A DNA stretch of 12,079 nucleotides from CBFCZU01 sp965602635 (GTDB lineage: Bacteria > Planctomycetota > Phycisphaerae > SM23-33): NCBI GenBank assembly GCA_965602635.1, contig CBFCZU010000132.1:1-12079 (forward strand), in the 5' to 3' direction. The translations under genes and the position numbers were made by a program. Of this stretch, positions 1-4,979 are shown in pieces; the first letter of the stretch is position 1, and each line of letters starts with the position of its first letter. A model generated the notes under the pieces. It did not search any database. It was given only the letters and a program-made list of their open reading frames with translations, and was not told the DNA's origin.

Positions 1-1108
1 CGGCCCGGTACCTCGGGCGGTTGATGGTATCCCCGCGCGAGTTCCTGGTGTCGACCCGGTCGGTGGAGGTGCCGATCTCGACCTTGCCGGTGTACTTGCC
101 CGGCTTGCTGGCCTTGCCAAGCGTCTTGACGGTGATCCAGAACCAGTGCGACCGGCCCTTCTTGATGGTCACCGGGTACATGGGCCAGAGCCGCTGCGGG
201 AACATGCGGTATGTCGTCCTGCCGCCCGTCGTGCTCCTGATGACGGCGGCGTACTCGGCCGTGCGGAGGTCAAGCTCGCAGGCCAGCGTCCCGCCCGGGC
301 CACTGAGTTCGCTGACGGCGAAGGTGACGCCCTTGAGGTCCCTGCCGGTGGCGTACACGCCGAACGCGGCCGGCTCGTATTCGTTCCGCGCCATGCGCAG
401 CTTCAGGGCGGCCCCGGCCTCGCCCTTCTGAGGGGCCGAGTTCGGCATCAGCGCCGACATGTACGTCCGCGCGTACGGGATGAGCATCTTGCCCCGCATC
501 AAGGCCGGTATCACCGGCTTCTGCTTCGCGCCCAGGTAGGCGCCCTTGCGCTTGTTCGCCTGCGCGCGGGCGACCCAGGCGCGGGTCTCGCTGAAGTACC
601 GGTGGGCCGCGCCCGGCCCGGGGGGCGTGACCACGATCGACTGCACCGGCAGGTCCTTGTCGGCCGTGATGAACAACTCCGTCATGTTGCCCGGCGCGTT
701 CTTCCGGCAGATCAGGTCCCACGAGATCGGCACGTCGGCGGTCTTCCACGTGCCGTCGCCATGCCCGCCGAAGCGGTGCACCTCGCTGGCCCGCCAGTAG
801 CGTTGCACGCCCGCGTGGGCGGAAAGGATCACCGGCTTGGCCGCCGTGTCCTTGTACGTGACCTTGAGCACGTACACGCTGCCTTCCCTCGGCCGGAAGG
901 ACGAGCCCCACCACGTTGGCACGACGATCCCGGCCGACCTCCCAGCCAGGGCGGGGCGGTACTGCCGGCCGGCTTCCTCGCTCACCGGGCCCCATTGCGA
1001 ATCGTTCAGACCTTCCAGCTCCGCTATGTTCCATGTGGGCCACTGATCGGCACAGCCCGCCATCAGCAGTCCGGTAAGGACTATCGCCGACGTGATGTTG
1101 ACTCGCAT
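1..1108 (-). CDS. Exported lipoprotein, GH123/DUF4091-like N-terminal region (partial)
   Basis: This reading frame is open from an ATG at 1108 to the left edge, giving 369 residues and no stop, so the C-terminus is outside the window. The start is supported by an AGGAG about 8 nt upstream. The N-terminus is a lipoprotein-type signal: basic residue at position 2, a hydrophobic stretch, then LMAGC with Cys19 as the probable lipidated residue (Met at -3 is slightly atypical). Two motifs are recognisable: ARNEYEP at residues 240-246 and, at about 320-342, a segment with HWFWITVK followed by PGKYTGKV. Both recall the beta-sandwich N-terminal region of GH123/DUF4091-type proteins, where such phrases precede a catalytic barrel. 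The barrel, if present, would lie outside the window. Family assignment is from motif memory and is moderate; a protein at the cell surface acting on carbohydrate is inference. It is transcribed away from all other large genes here. Confidence 0.8.
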   Translation of the reverse strand, partial: MRVNITSAIVLTGLLMAGCADQWPTWNIAELEGLNDSQWGPVSEEAGRQYRPALAGRSAGIVVPTWWGSSFRPREGSVYVLKVTYKDTAAKPVILSAHAGVQRYWRASEVHRFGGHGDGTWKTADVPISWDLICRKNAPGNMTELFITADKDLPVQSIVVTPPGPGAAHRYFSETRAWVARAQANKRKGAYLGAKQKPVIPALMRGKMLIPYARTYMSALMPNSAPQKGEAGAALKLRMARNEYEPAAFGVYATGRDLKGVTFAVSELSGPGGTLACELDLRTAEYAAVIRSTTGGRTTYRMFPQRLWPMYPVTIKKGRSHWFWITVKTLGKASKPGKYTGKVEIGTSTDRVDTRNSRGDTINRPRYRA

Positions 1109-1174
1109 TTTGGCGCTCCTTTCGGTCACGTCCTGGCTGCCTGTCCGGGCCTCCCGCGCCCGGCGGTAGGCGGC

Positions 1175-1180
1175 AGTATA
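1175..1180 (-). promoter_or_regulatory. Possible -10 box of the 1-1108 gene
   Basis: On the minus strand the sequence reads TATACT (5 of 6 to TATAAT), about 65 nt upstream of the ATG at 1108. A weak TTGCCC lies upstream with a short 15-nt spacer. The placement fits but the -35 match and spacing are poor, so this is a suggestion only. Confidence 0.3.
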
Positions 1181-1260
1181 GCCGCTCGGACAGCCGGGCA
1201 AACAGGTTTCCTCCCGCCTCCGGCGGCCGCGACGACCGCCCGGAATCGAGCGGAACGAAG

Positions 1261-1362
1261 CGGAATCCCGATGGATCGGGACGGAAAGTTGCGGAACGAA
1301 ACGGAACGAAACGGAATCCCGATGCATCGGGACGGAAAGTTTCGGAACGAAACGGAACGTTT
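1261..1362. repeat. Two tandem 51-bp repeats
   Basis: Copy one is 1261-1311 and copy two 1312-1362. They differ at about five of 51 positions, three of these at the extreme end. Each begins CGGAATCCCGAT and contains an inverted repeat TCCCGAT / ATCGGGA with a two-base centre in the middle of the unit, followed by GGAACGAAACGGAA-type runs. The unit length is a multiple of three, so translated frames show a 17-residue repeat, but no gene context supports coding. Confidence 0.8.
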
Positions 1363-1455
1363 CGTGACCGCCCTGAAATCCGTAAGCCCTTTGGCATCAG
1401 TAACTTATCCGTTTTGAGCCGCAAGCCACGCGAACGAAGAGGGGAAATGGGTTCC
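1349..1455. repeat. 107-bp direct repeat, copy 1
   Basis: This matches 1595-1701 at a constant offset of 246 bp. The first 38 bases (1349-1386 versus 1595-1632) are identical, the middle about 30 bases diverge, and 1416-1455 versus 1662-1701 is again nearly identical. The left end overlaps a hairpin with an 8-bp stem (ACGAAACG / CGTTTCGT) and GAA loop at 1347-1365. The pattern of conserved ends and variable middle is that of an interspersed repeat family or an old tandem duplication. Confidence 0.75.
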
Positions 1456-1466
1456 GAGCGGGACCC

Positions 1467-1494
1467 TCCGCACTCAGCACTCCGCACTCAGCAC
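1467..1494. repeat. 14-bp tandem duplication
   Basis: TCCGCACTCAGCAC occurs twice in immediate succession (1467-1480 and 1481-1494) in the spacer between the two 107-bp repeats. It has no evident function. Confidence 0.85.
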
Positions 1495-1594
1495 TCGCAG
1501 TTCGGCACCAGGCAATAGGGGGTCCGGGCCGAACCACACGGAAAGGAGCGGAACAGAACGGAACGAAACGGAAAGTTTCGGAAAGTTCCGGAAA

Positions 1595-1701
1595 GAAACG
1601 GAACGTTTCGTGACCGCCCTGAAATCCGTAAGTCCCTGCGTGTCAATGCCTTCCTTGTTTCGAGCCGCAAGCCACGCGAACGAAGGGGGGAAATGGGTTC
1701 C
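1595..1701. repeat. 107-bp direct repeat, copy 2
   Basis: Second copy of the repeat at 1349-1455, in the same orientation and of the same length. The sequence just upstream (about 1540-1595) is also related to the AAACGGAA-rich sequence before copy 1, so the whole duplicated unit may be near 246 bp. The stem of the GAA-loop hairpin is shorter here because one arm base has changed. Confidence 0.75.
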
Positions 1702-1866
1702 TAGGTGGCCCTAAAGCCCGGTCTTGAGCGAGGGGGCTGAAGGCCCCCGAGCGAAAGGCCGGGGCGCTTGGACCTCTGACCTCCGACCTCCGATATTCTG
1801 TTGTCAGGCGCTTCGGAGGCGCACACCTAAGGCGCGCCCCCTCCACCCTTACCGGGCGCGGAAGCC

Positions 1867-1880
1867 TTTGCGCGCGCAAA
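1867..1880. repeat. 14-bp perfect palindrome, copy A
   Basis: TTTGCGCGCGCAAA, identical to the palindrome at 1979-1992. The flanking bases differ, so the 14 bp themselves seem to be the conserved unit. The core is alternating purine-pyrimidine. It could be a protein-binding palindrome or a repeat; function is unknown. Confidence 0.8.
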
Positions 1881-1978
1881 CGTGTTGCCATATTGACCCC
1901 TGTGGCCATAACCCCCGGCCGGGCCGGCGGCCGAAAATCTCATTTTCCCCCGATTTCGCCGGGAGGGGGGGGGTAGCG

Positions 1979-1992
1979 TTTGCGCGCGCAAA
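1979..1992. repeat. 14-bp perfect palindrome, copy B
   Basis: Second exact copy of TTTGCGCGCGCAAA, 112 bp centre to centre from copy A. It is preceded by a G-rich tract and followed by the hairpin at 2010-2028. No gene start lies close enough on either side to assign it as an operator. Confidence 0.8.
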
Positions 1993-2009
1993 TATGTCAC
2001 TTGTGGTGG

Positions 2010-2028
2010 GACAGGCGTCCCGCCTGTC
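2010..2028. repeat. Intergenic hairpin, 8-bp stem and TCC loop
   Basis: GACAGGCG and CGCCTGTC are perfect complements separated by TCC. There is no T-run after it and no gene ends nearby, so it is better read as a small interspersed palindromic repeat than as a terminator. Confidence 0.6.
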
Positions 2029-2098
2029 GCCCTGGCTGAACCCCTCCCAGCAAAAGGACGCTGAAGCGCCCTGAAATGGGTTGGGGGCGCCCTGTGCA

Positions 2099-2117
2099 CC
2101 ACGGCTAGAAGCCGTGG
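2099..2117. repeat. Intergenic hairpin, 8-bp stem and AGA loop
   Basis: CCACGGCT and AGCCGTGG are perfect complements separated by AGA. It has the same architecture as the hairpins at 2010-2028 and 3016-3038 (8-10 bp stem, three-base loop, no T-run), suggesting one structural class of interspersed hairpins. Confidence 0.6.
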
Positions 2118-2338
2118 CCTATGACCAACAGCTACCCAGCCCTGAAACCGCCCCGGCTGGGTGCGGGCCCAGTTCCTGCGAAGCCGGGCTTGTCACGGCG
2201 TAGGGGTAGGGTGGGCAGGTTCCGCGACTCGACTGAGCTCGCCGAAGTCCGGAGGCGGGTTCTGCCCACGGGGTTGCAGGACCTCAGCCTGGTCCTATCC
2301 GGCGTCCCTTCGGGACTGAGCGGCGGCGGCAGCGCTTT

Positions 2339-2471
2339 CCGGGGGCTCACGCCCCCGGCTACTGTCCGATGGCCCTTCGGGCCTTGGACCAACGGCGCTG
2401 CCCAGGCCCTCGCCTCGGGGACTTGCGGCCTGGAGGGCCGCTGGAGCGTAGCCGTGGGCGTGAGCCCACGG
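2339..2471. repeat. Inverted-repeat mosaic element with 45-bp arms
   Basis: The arms are 2339-2383 and 2427-2471 in opposite orientation. Each outer end is itself a hairpin of one family: CCGTGGGCGTGAGCCCACGG at 2452-2471 and, reversed, the variant with G/C at the two variable positions at 2339-2358, both with an 8-bp stem and GTGA/TCAC loop. Both continue inward into CTAC..TCC..GGCCC and end in a second small hairpin (2371-2383; 2425-2441). Two inverted copies of one palindromic unit resemble bacterial interspersed mosaic elements. I see no protein-coding mobile function. Confidence 0.6.
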
Positions 2472-2520
2472 TGCCGGTCGCCGCACCGCACAAGCCCCGA
2501 CGGGGCGTCGGCCGCCGGGT

Positions 2521-2967
2521 TCACTCCGTTTCGGGGTGGAACCTCGCCTCGACGACGACGCCCTTTTCTACCTGCAGGCGCAGCGTGCCCTTGAAGGGGG
2601 CCGCCACGCGGTACAGCTCGGCGAACTCCGGGGGCACCTTCCCTTCCGTGAAGCTCTCCGCCGCCTCCTCGGCCTCGCGGCCAAGCTTCCTTGGCTCGTT
2701 GCCGCTGGCGCTCACGACCACCAGCCTGTCCACGGGTCCTAAGAGCCGGTGCGCTTCTTCGATCTTCTTCCCTTTGACTTCCTTCACAAGAGCTTGGAGT
2801 GCCGCTTCGGAAGGGAAGGTGAGGAGTGGCACAAGTTGTGACGTGATGGTGCGGGTAGTCGGCCGGGTCGTCACCTTGACCCGGGTCCGGTATGTCTTCC
2901 TGCACCCGACACACGGAAGACCCGCCAGCATCAGCAAGATCGCAATGGAAACCGGCCGTACCTGCAT
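2521..2967 (-). CDS. Small exported protein of unknown function
   Basis: 148 residues. The frame is open further upstream to 3120, but the ATG at 2967 is chosen because it starts a clear export signal: one Arg, then a hydrophobic run ending in LAGLPCVGC. Residues upstream of this Met are not protein-like and run through a hairpin repeat. Cys22 could be a lipidation site, though Cys at -3 is atypical, so plain Sec cleavage is possible. The mature part starts with an Arg/Thr-rich segment (about 24-45), then a mixed helical region with many Lys and Glu, and ends in short strands (TLRLQVEKGVVVEARF). Cys19 and Cys22 both lie within the signal region. I do not recognise the family. The ribosome binding site is weak (GGGGACGG). 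It stands alone, with its own -10 box and no adjacent partner. Confidence 0.65.
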   Translation of the reverse strand: MQVRPVSIAILLMLAGLPCVGCRKTYRTRVKVTTRPTTRTITSQLVPLLTFPSEAALQALVKEVKGKKIEEAHRLLGPVDRLVVVSASGNEPRKLGREAEEAAESFTEGKVPPEFAELYRVAAPFKGTLRLQVEKGVVVEARFHPETE

Positions 2968-2995
2968 GTTCCGTCCCCGTCCGTCAACTCCGTAT

Positions 2996-3001
2996 ATTAT
3001 A
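2996..3001 (-). promoter_or_regulatory. -10 box of the 2521-2967 gene
   Basis: The minus strand reads TATAAT here, a perfect sigma-70 -10 hexamer in an AT-rich island of GC-rich DNA, about 30 nt upstream of the ATG at 2967. No good -35 hexamer is at the right spacing; that position falls within the hairpin at 3016-3038. Transcription would start near 2989. Confidence 0.5.
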
Positions 3002-3015
3002 CCTAGACCGAAGAC

Positions 3016-3038
3016 GGCACAGGTTGAAAACCTGTGCC
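3016..3038. repeat. Hairpin, 10-bp stem and GAA loop
   Basis: GGCACAGGTT and AACCTGTGCC are perfect complements around GAA. It lies just upstream of the -10 box at 2996-3001 and covers where the -35 would be. It could be an interspersed hairpin repeat, or an operator-like palindrome for that promoter; the first is more likely because similar hairpins occur at 2010 and 2099. Confidence 0.6.
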
Positions 3039-3112
3039 ACGGGTTGATGCCCCTTGGATGCGGTTCCCCCCCGGCGGCGCGATCCCGGGGGCGTTGATGC
3101 CCGTCCCTGCCA

Positions 3113-3136
3113 CCGATCAACCGATCAAGCGATCAA
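3113..3136. repeat. Three tandem 8-bp repeats
   Basis: CCGATCAA occurs three times in a row, the third with G in first position. It lies about 30 bp to the left of the duplicated SRP RNA promoter segment, close to the edge of the possible insertion. Confidence 0.8.
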
Positions 3137-3164
3137 CCGGCTGCCACGCGCGCGGGGCGCTTGC

Positions 3165-3272
3165 GTCTTGCTCTGCAGCGGCCGGTCACGTATGATGGCC
3201 TCGCCGTGCTAGGCGGGGCGTTAGCGGTGCCCTGAATCCCGGCTTGCCGGGACGACCCGCAATCCGCTATAG
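3165..3272 (+). pseudogene. Truncated second copy of the SRP RNA promoter and 5' Alu segment
   Basis: These 108 bp are identical to 4543-4650, base for base, and similarity stops abruptly at both ends. The segment begins 3 bp before a -35 hexamer (TTGCTC, 3168-3173), includes the -10 (TATGAT, 3191-3196, 17-bp spacer), the predicted start at 3203, and the first 70 nt of SRP RNA through the extra hairpin of the Alu domain. The remaining helix 5, the 3' Alu strand and the GGAA-loop domain are absent, so this copy cannot make SRP RNA. With an intact promoter it may still be transcribed toward the hydrolase gene at 3501 as leader or as a short RNA. Perfect identity, including presumably neutral bases, implies recent duplication or ongoing gene conversion. 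Confidence 0.85.
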
Positions 3273-3500
3273 GGGAACTACCGGGACAGGCTGCTTTTCT
3301 GTCGCCTTTCCGCCCCAGGCCCCACGCATATAGACCTGTCTGCCTGGAGGGAGGATACGCGAAGATGCCGGCGGGGGCAAGTCAACTCTCCGCCGGGCCA
3401 GAATGGTGTTTGCCGGCCTGGGGGATCGTGATAGTATCGTCGCGACGGCCTGCGGCGAGCGTGGGCCGAAGGCGAGAGAAGGGCGAAGGAGGCTGCTGCC

Positions 3501-4493
3501 ATGCTAAAGCGTGCCGCGAGCATTGCGTGTCTGGTTCTCCTGGCGACGCCGGCCGTCCACGCCGGGGTGCTGGCCGTGCCGAAGGACTACACGCCCGCCA
3601 AGAGCTGGCCGGTGATCGTCTCGCTCCAGGACAACCCGTCCAAGGAGCAGATGGCCACCGTGCCGTACTTCCTGGTCCACGCCGGTGGCAGGGGCGCGCG
3701 GGCGACCGCGAAGATCCGCGCCGAGCTGAAGGCCCTGGCCGGGCGGTACAACATCGACCCGCTGCGCATCTACGGCACGGGGTTCTCGCGCGGCGGGCAG
3801 GAGGTGCTGATCCAGGCGTGGCAGCACCCGCACTGGTTCGCCGCGATCGCGCCGGTGTGCAGCGACCTCCGCAAGAAGCCCGACCGCAATGACCGGCACC
3901 TGAACGTCCGATACCTCTTCAACGTCCCCACGCTGATGCTGCACGGCGAACACGACAGCTTCCGCCAGACCGGCCAGATCGAGTTCGACCTCGCCAAGGA
4001 GGCCGGCTGCCCGGTGAAGTGGCAGACGTACGCCGGCGGCCATTCGCCCGCCCTGCCGTTCAAACAAAACGTCAAGTTGCTCACGAGCTTCTTCGACAAA
4101 CACCGCCTCAACCCCTACCCCAAGAAGATCGTGCATCTCGTGGAGCACCCGAGCCATTCGCGCGCGTTCTGGGCGGATGCGGCGCTGGTGAAGGTCGCCA
4201 AGGGCGTCAAGGGGGTCTTCAGCGTCGAGATCACCAAGCCCAACCGGATCGAGCTCAAGGCCAACGAGCACATCGCGTCGATTGACCTGTATCTGACCGC
4301 CAAGCTGGTGGACATGGCCAAGCCCGTAACGGTCGTGGCCGGGACGAAGACGCTCTACCTGAACAAGGCCATCCCCAAGTTCTCCGTCAAGCTCCGCGAC
4401 GGGGAGGGCTACGAGCGCACGACCCAGAAGCCGCTGTGGCAGGAACTGCTCGAGCTGCGAGCCAAGGCCGGCAAGACGGCCAAGCCGAAGTAG
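3501..4493 (+). CDS. Exported alpha/beta hydrolase (esterase-like)
   Basis: 330 residues. The ATG at 3501 has a strong AAGGAGG 8 nt upstream. Residues 1-21 are a Sec signal peptide ending VHA, with cleavage likely before Gly22. The catalytic triad of an alpha/beta hydrolase is visible: nucleophile Ser96 in GFSRGG (94-99, in a YGTGFSRGG elbow), Asp152 in LHGEHD, and His181 in YAGGHSP. The family includes phospholipase/carboxylesterase and PHB-depolymerase-like esterases; substrate cannot be told. After about residue 205 comes an extra C-terminal region (about 210-320) starting IVHLVEHPSHSRAFWADA, beta-rich, that I do not recognise and that may be a binding or dimerisation domain. The gene sits alone between two identical copies of the SRP RNA promoter segment and may use the left copy as its promoter. 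Periplasmic or surface location is inferred from the signal peptide. Confidence 0.85.
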   Translation: MLKRAASIACLVLLATPAVHAGVLAVPKDYTPAKSWPVIVSLQDNPSKEQMATVPYFLVHAGGRGARATAKIRAELKALAGRYNIDPLRIYGTGFSRGGQEVLIQAWQHPHWFAAIAPVCSDLRKKPDRNDRHLNVRYLFNVPTLMLHGEHDSFRQTGQIEFDLAKEAGCPVKWQTYAGGHSPALPFKQNVKLLTSFFDKHRLNPYPKKIVHLVEHPSHSRAFWADAALVKVAKGVKGVFSVEITKPNRIELKANEHIASIDLYLTAKLVDMAKPVTVVAGTKTLYLNKAIPKFSVKLRDGEGYERTTQKPLWQELLELRAKAGKTAKPK

Positions 4494-4545
4494 GCGCCCC
4501 CGGCGGCGTTCAACTCGGGCCCCGTCACCGATTGCCCGGCGGGTC

Positions 4546-4574
4546 TTGCTCTGCAGCGGCCGGTCACGTATGAT
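4546..4574 (+). promoter_or_regulatory. Promoter of the SRP RNA gene
   Basis: TTGCTC at 4546-4551 and TATGAT at 4569-4574 are separated by 17 bp. The predicted start, seven bases after the -10, falls at 4581, exactly where the conserved SRP RNA 5' sequence GCCGTGC begins. That agreement supports both calls. The same promoter is present in the truncated copy at 3168-3196. Confidence 0.7.
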
Positions 4575-4580
4575 GGCCTC

Positions 4581-4871
4581 GCCGTGCTAGGCGGGGCGTT
4601 AGCGGTGCCCTGAATCCCGGCTTGCCGGGACGACCCGCAATCCGCTATAGCGGGGCTGAATGCTCCGCCGAGGTGACTCCCTGGTGGATCACCTTGCCGG
4701 GCGGTTAGGTGTTGAAAGCTGGGTCCTCTGCAATGTCCGGCCGCGAACCTGGTCAGGTCCGGAAGGAAGCAGCCATAAGCGTGTCTGCGACATGTGCCGG
4801 AGGGCTACCTGGCTGGAGCCTGCCGTCCGAAAAGGCCCGTTGGGGCGCATCGAAGCGGAGTGCACGGCACT
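4581..4871 (+). ncRNA. ffs: Large bacterial SRP RNA (6S/scRNA type, with Alu domain)
   Basis: RNA core of the signal recognition particle, which binds Ffh and delivers membrane and secreted proteins to the translocon. The 5' part matches the Alu domain known from Bacillus scRNA: GCCGTGCTAGGCGGGG, TAGCGGTGCCCTG and CCCGCAATCCGCTATAGCGG. The Ffh-binding hairpin is at about 4750-4775, with GGTCAGGTCC, a GGAA loop and GGAAGCAGCC. The 5' end GCCGTGC (4581-4587) pairs with GCACGGC (4862-4868), closing the molecule, followed by TTTT (4871-4874) as the end. Length is about 290 nt, slightly more than the Bacillus RNA (about 270). An extra hairpin, TCCCGG-CTTG-CCGGGA (4615-4630), lies in the Alu domain where Bacillus has only a few bases. 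It is followed by dnaX, the classic order. Confidence 0.93.
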
Positions 4872-4891
4872 TTTGACCATTGCGGAATTCG

Positions 4892-4911
4892 CCTGCCTGC
4901 CGGCAGGCAGG
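4892..4911. repeat. 20-bp perfect palindrome after ffs
   Basis: CCTGCCTGCCGGCAGGCAGG is a perfect palindrome 18 bp after the end of the SRP RNA T-run. It lacks a following T-tract. It could back up termination of ffs, or be a small interspersed repeat in the ffs-dnaX spacer. Confidence 0.55.
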
Positions 4912-4948
4912 GATTTGGGATCGCGGATCGAGCCGGACCGCGCCGCCG

Positions 4949-4979
4949 AATCCGAAATCTGAAATCCGAAACCCGAAAT
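4949..4979. repeat. Degenerate TCCGAAA direct repeats running into the dnaX start
   Basis: AATCCGAAAT, CTGAAATCCGAAA and CCCGAAATG follow one another with a period of about 7-9 bases, up to and including the A of the dnaX ATG. The tract takes the place where a Shine-Dalgarno sequence would be. Confidence 0.55.

Larger units (their letters stand above)
1109..2520. other. Gene-poor, repeat-rich intergenic block of about 1.4 kb
   Basis: No reading frame here has a plausible start, ribosome binding site or protein-like composition. The open frames are the usual stop-poor shadows of GC-rich DNA, some made of translated repeats. The block is a mosaic. At 1240-1701 there are AAACGGAA-type repeats in tandem and as a larger direct repeat. 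At about 1770-1793 there are short GACCTCCG-type repeats. Several hairpins occur (1732-1748, 2010-2028, 2099-2117, 2304-2316), and 2339-2471 is an inverted-repeat element. A longer-range inverted repeat pairs 2211-2218 with 2262-2269 (GTGGGCAG / CTGCCCAC). A G9 run lies at 1965-1973. This looks like an accumulation of small interspersed elements rather than a decayed gene. I see no transposase remnant. Confidence 0.7.

Noticed and set aside
270..1487. A 405-codon open frame on the minus strand with 17-residue repeats near its N-terminus.
   Set aside because: It overlaps the true lipoprotein frame on the same strand in another phase. Its N-terminal part is only the translated 51-bp repeats and its composition is the Arg/Gly/Ala-rich type of GC shadow frames. 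The other frame has a ribosome binding site, signal peptide and lipobox.
1240..1701. The repeat array as a CRISPR.
   Set aside because: The units adjoin or overlap without unique spacers of constant length, and no cas gene is near.
2132..2914. A 260-codon open frame on the minus strand, and a 157-codon frame on the plus strand at 2121-2594.
   Set aside because: Both run through the inverted-repeat element and hairpins, lack ribosome binding sites and signal-like or domain-like sequence, and overlap the better-supported small exported protein gene.
2968..3120. N-terminal extension of the small exported protein to a Met at 3120.
   Set aside because: It would bury the export signal in the middle of the protein and would translate the -10 box and the 3016-3038 hairpin. 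The Met at 2967 gives a normal signal peptide.
3273..4542. The hydrolase segment as an insertion sequence.
   Set aside because: No transposase and no terminal inverted repeats were seen. The 108-bp flanking identity is far longer than a target-site duplication, so another mechanism is needed.
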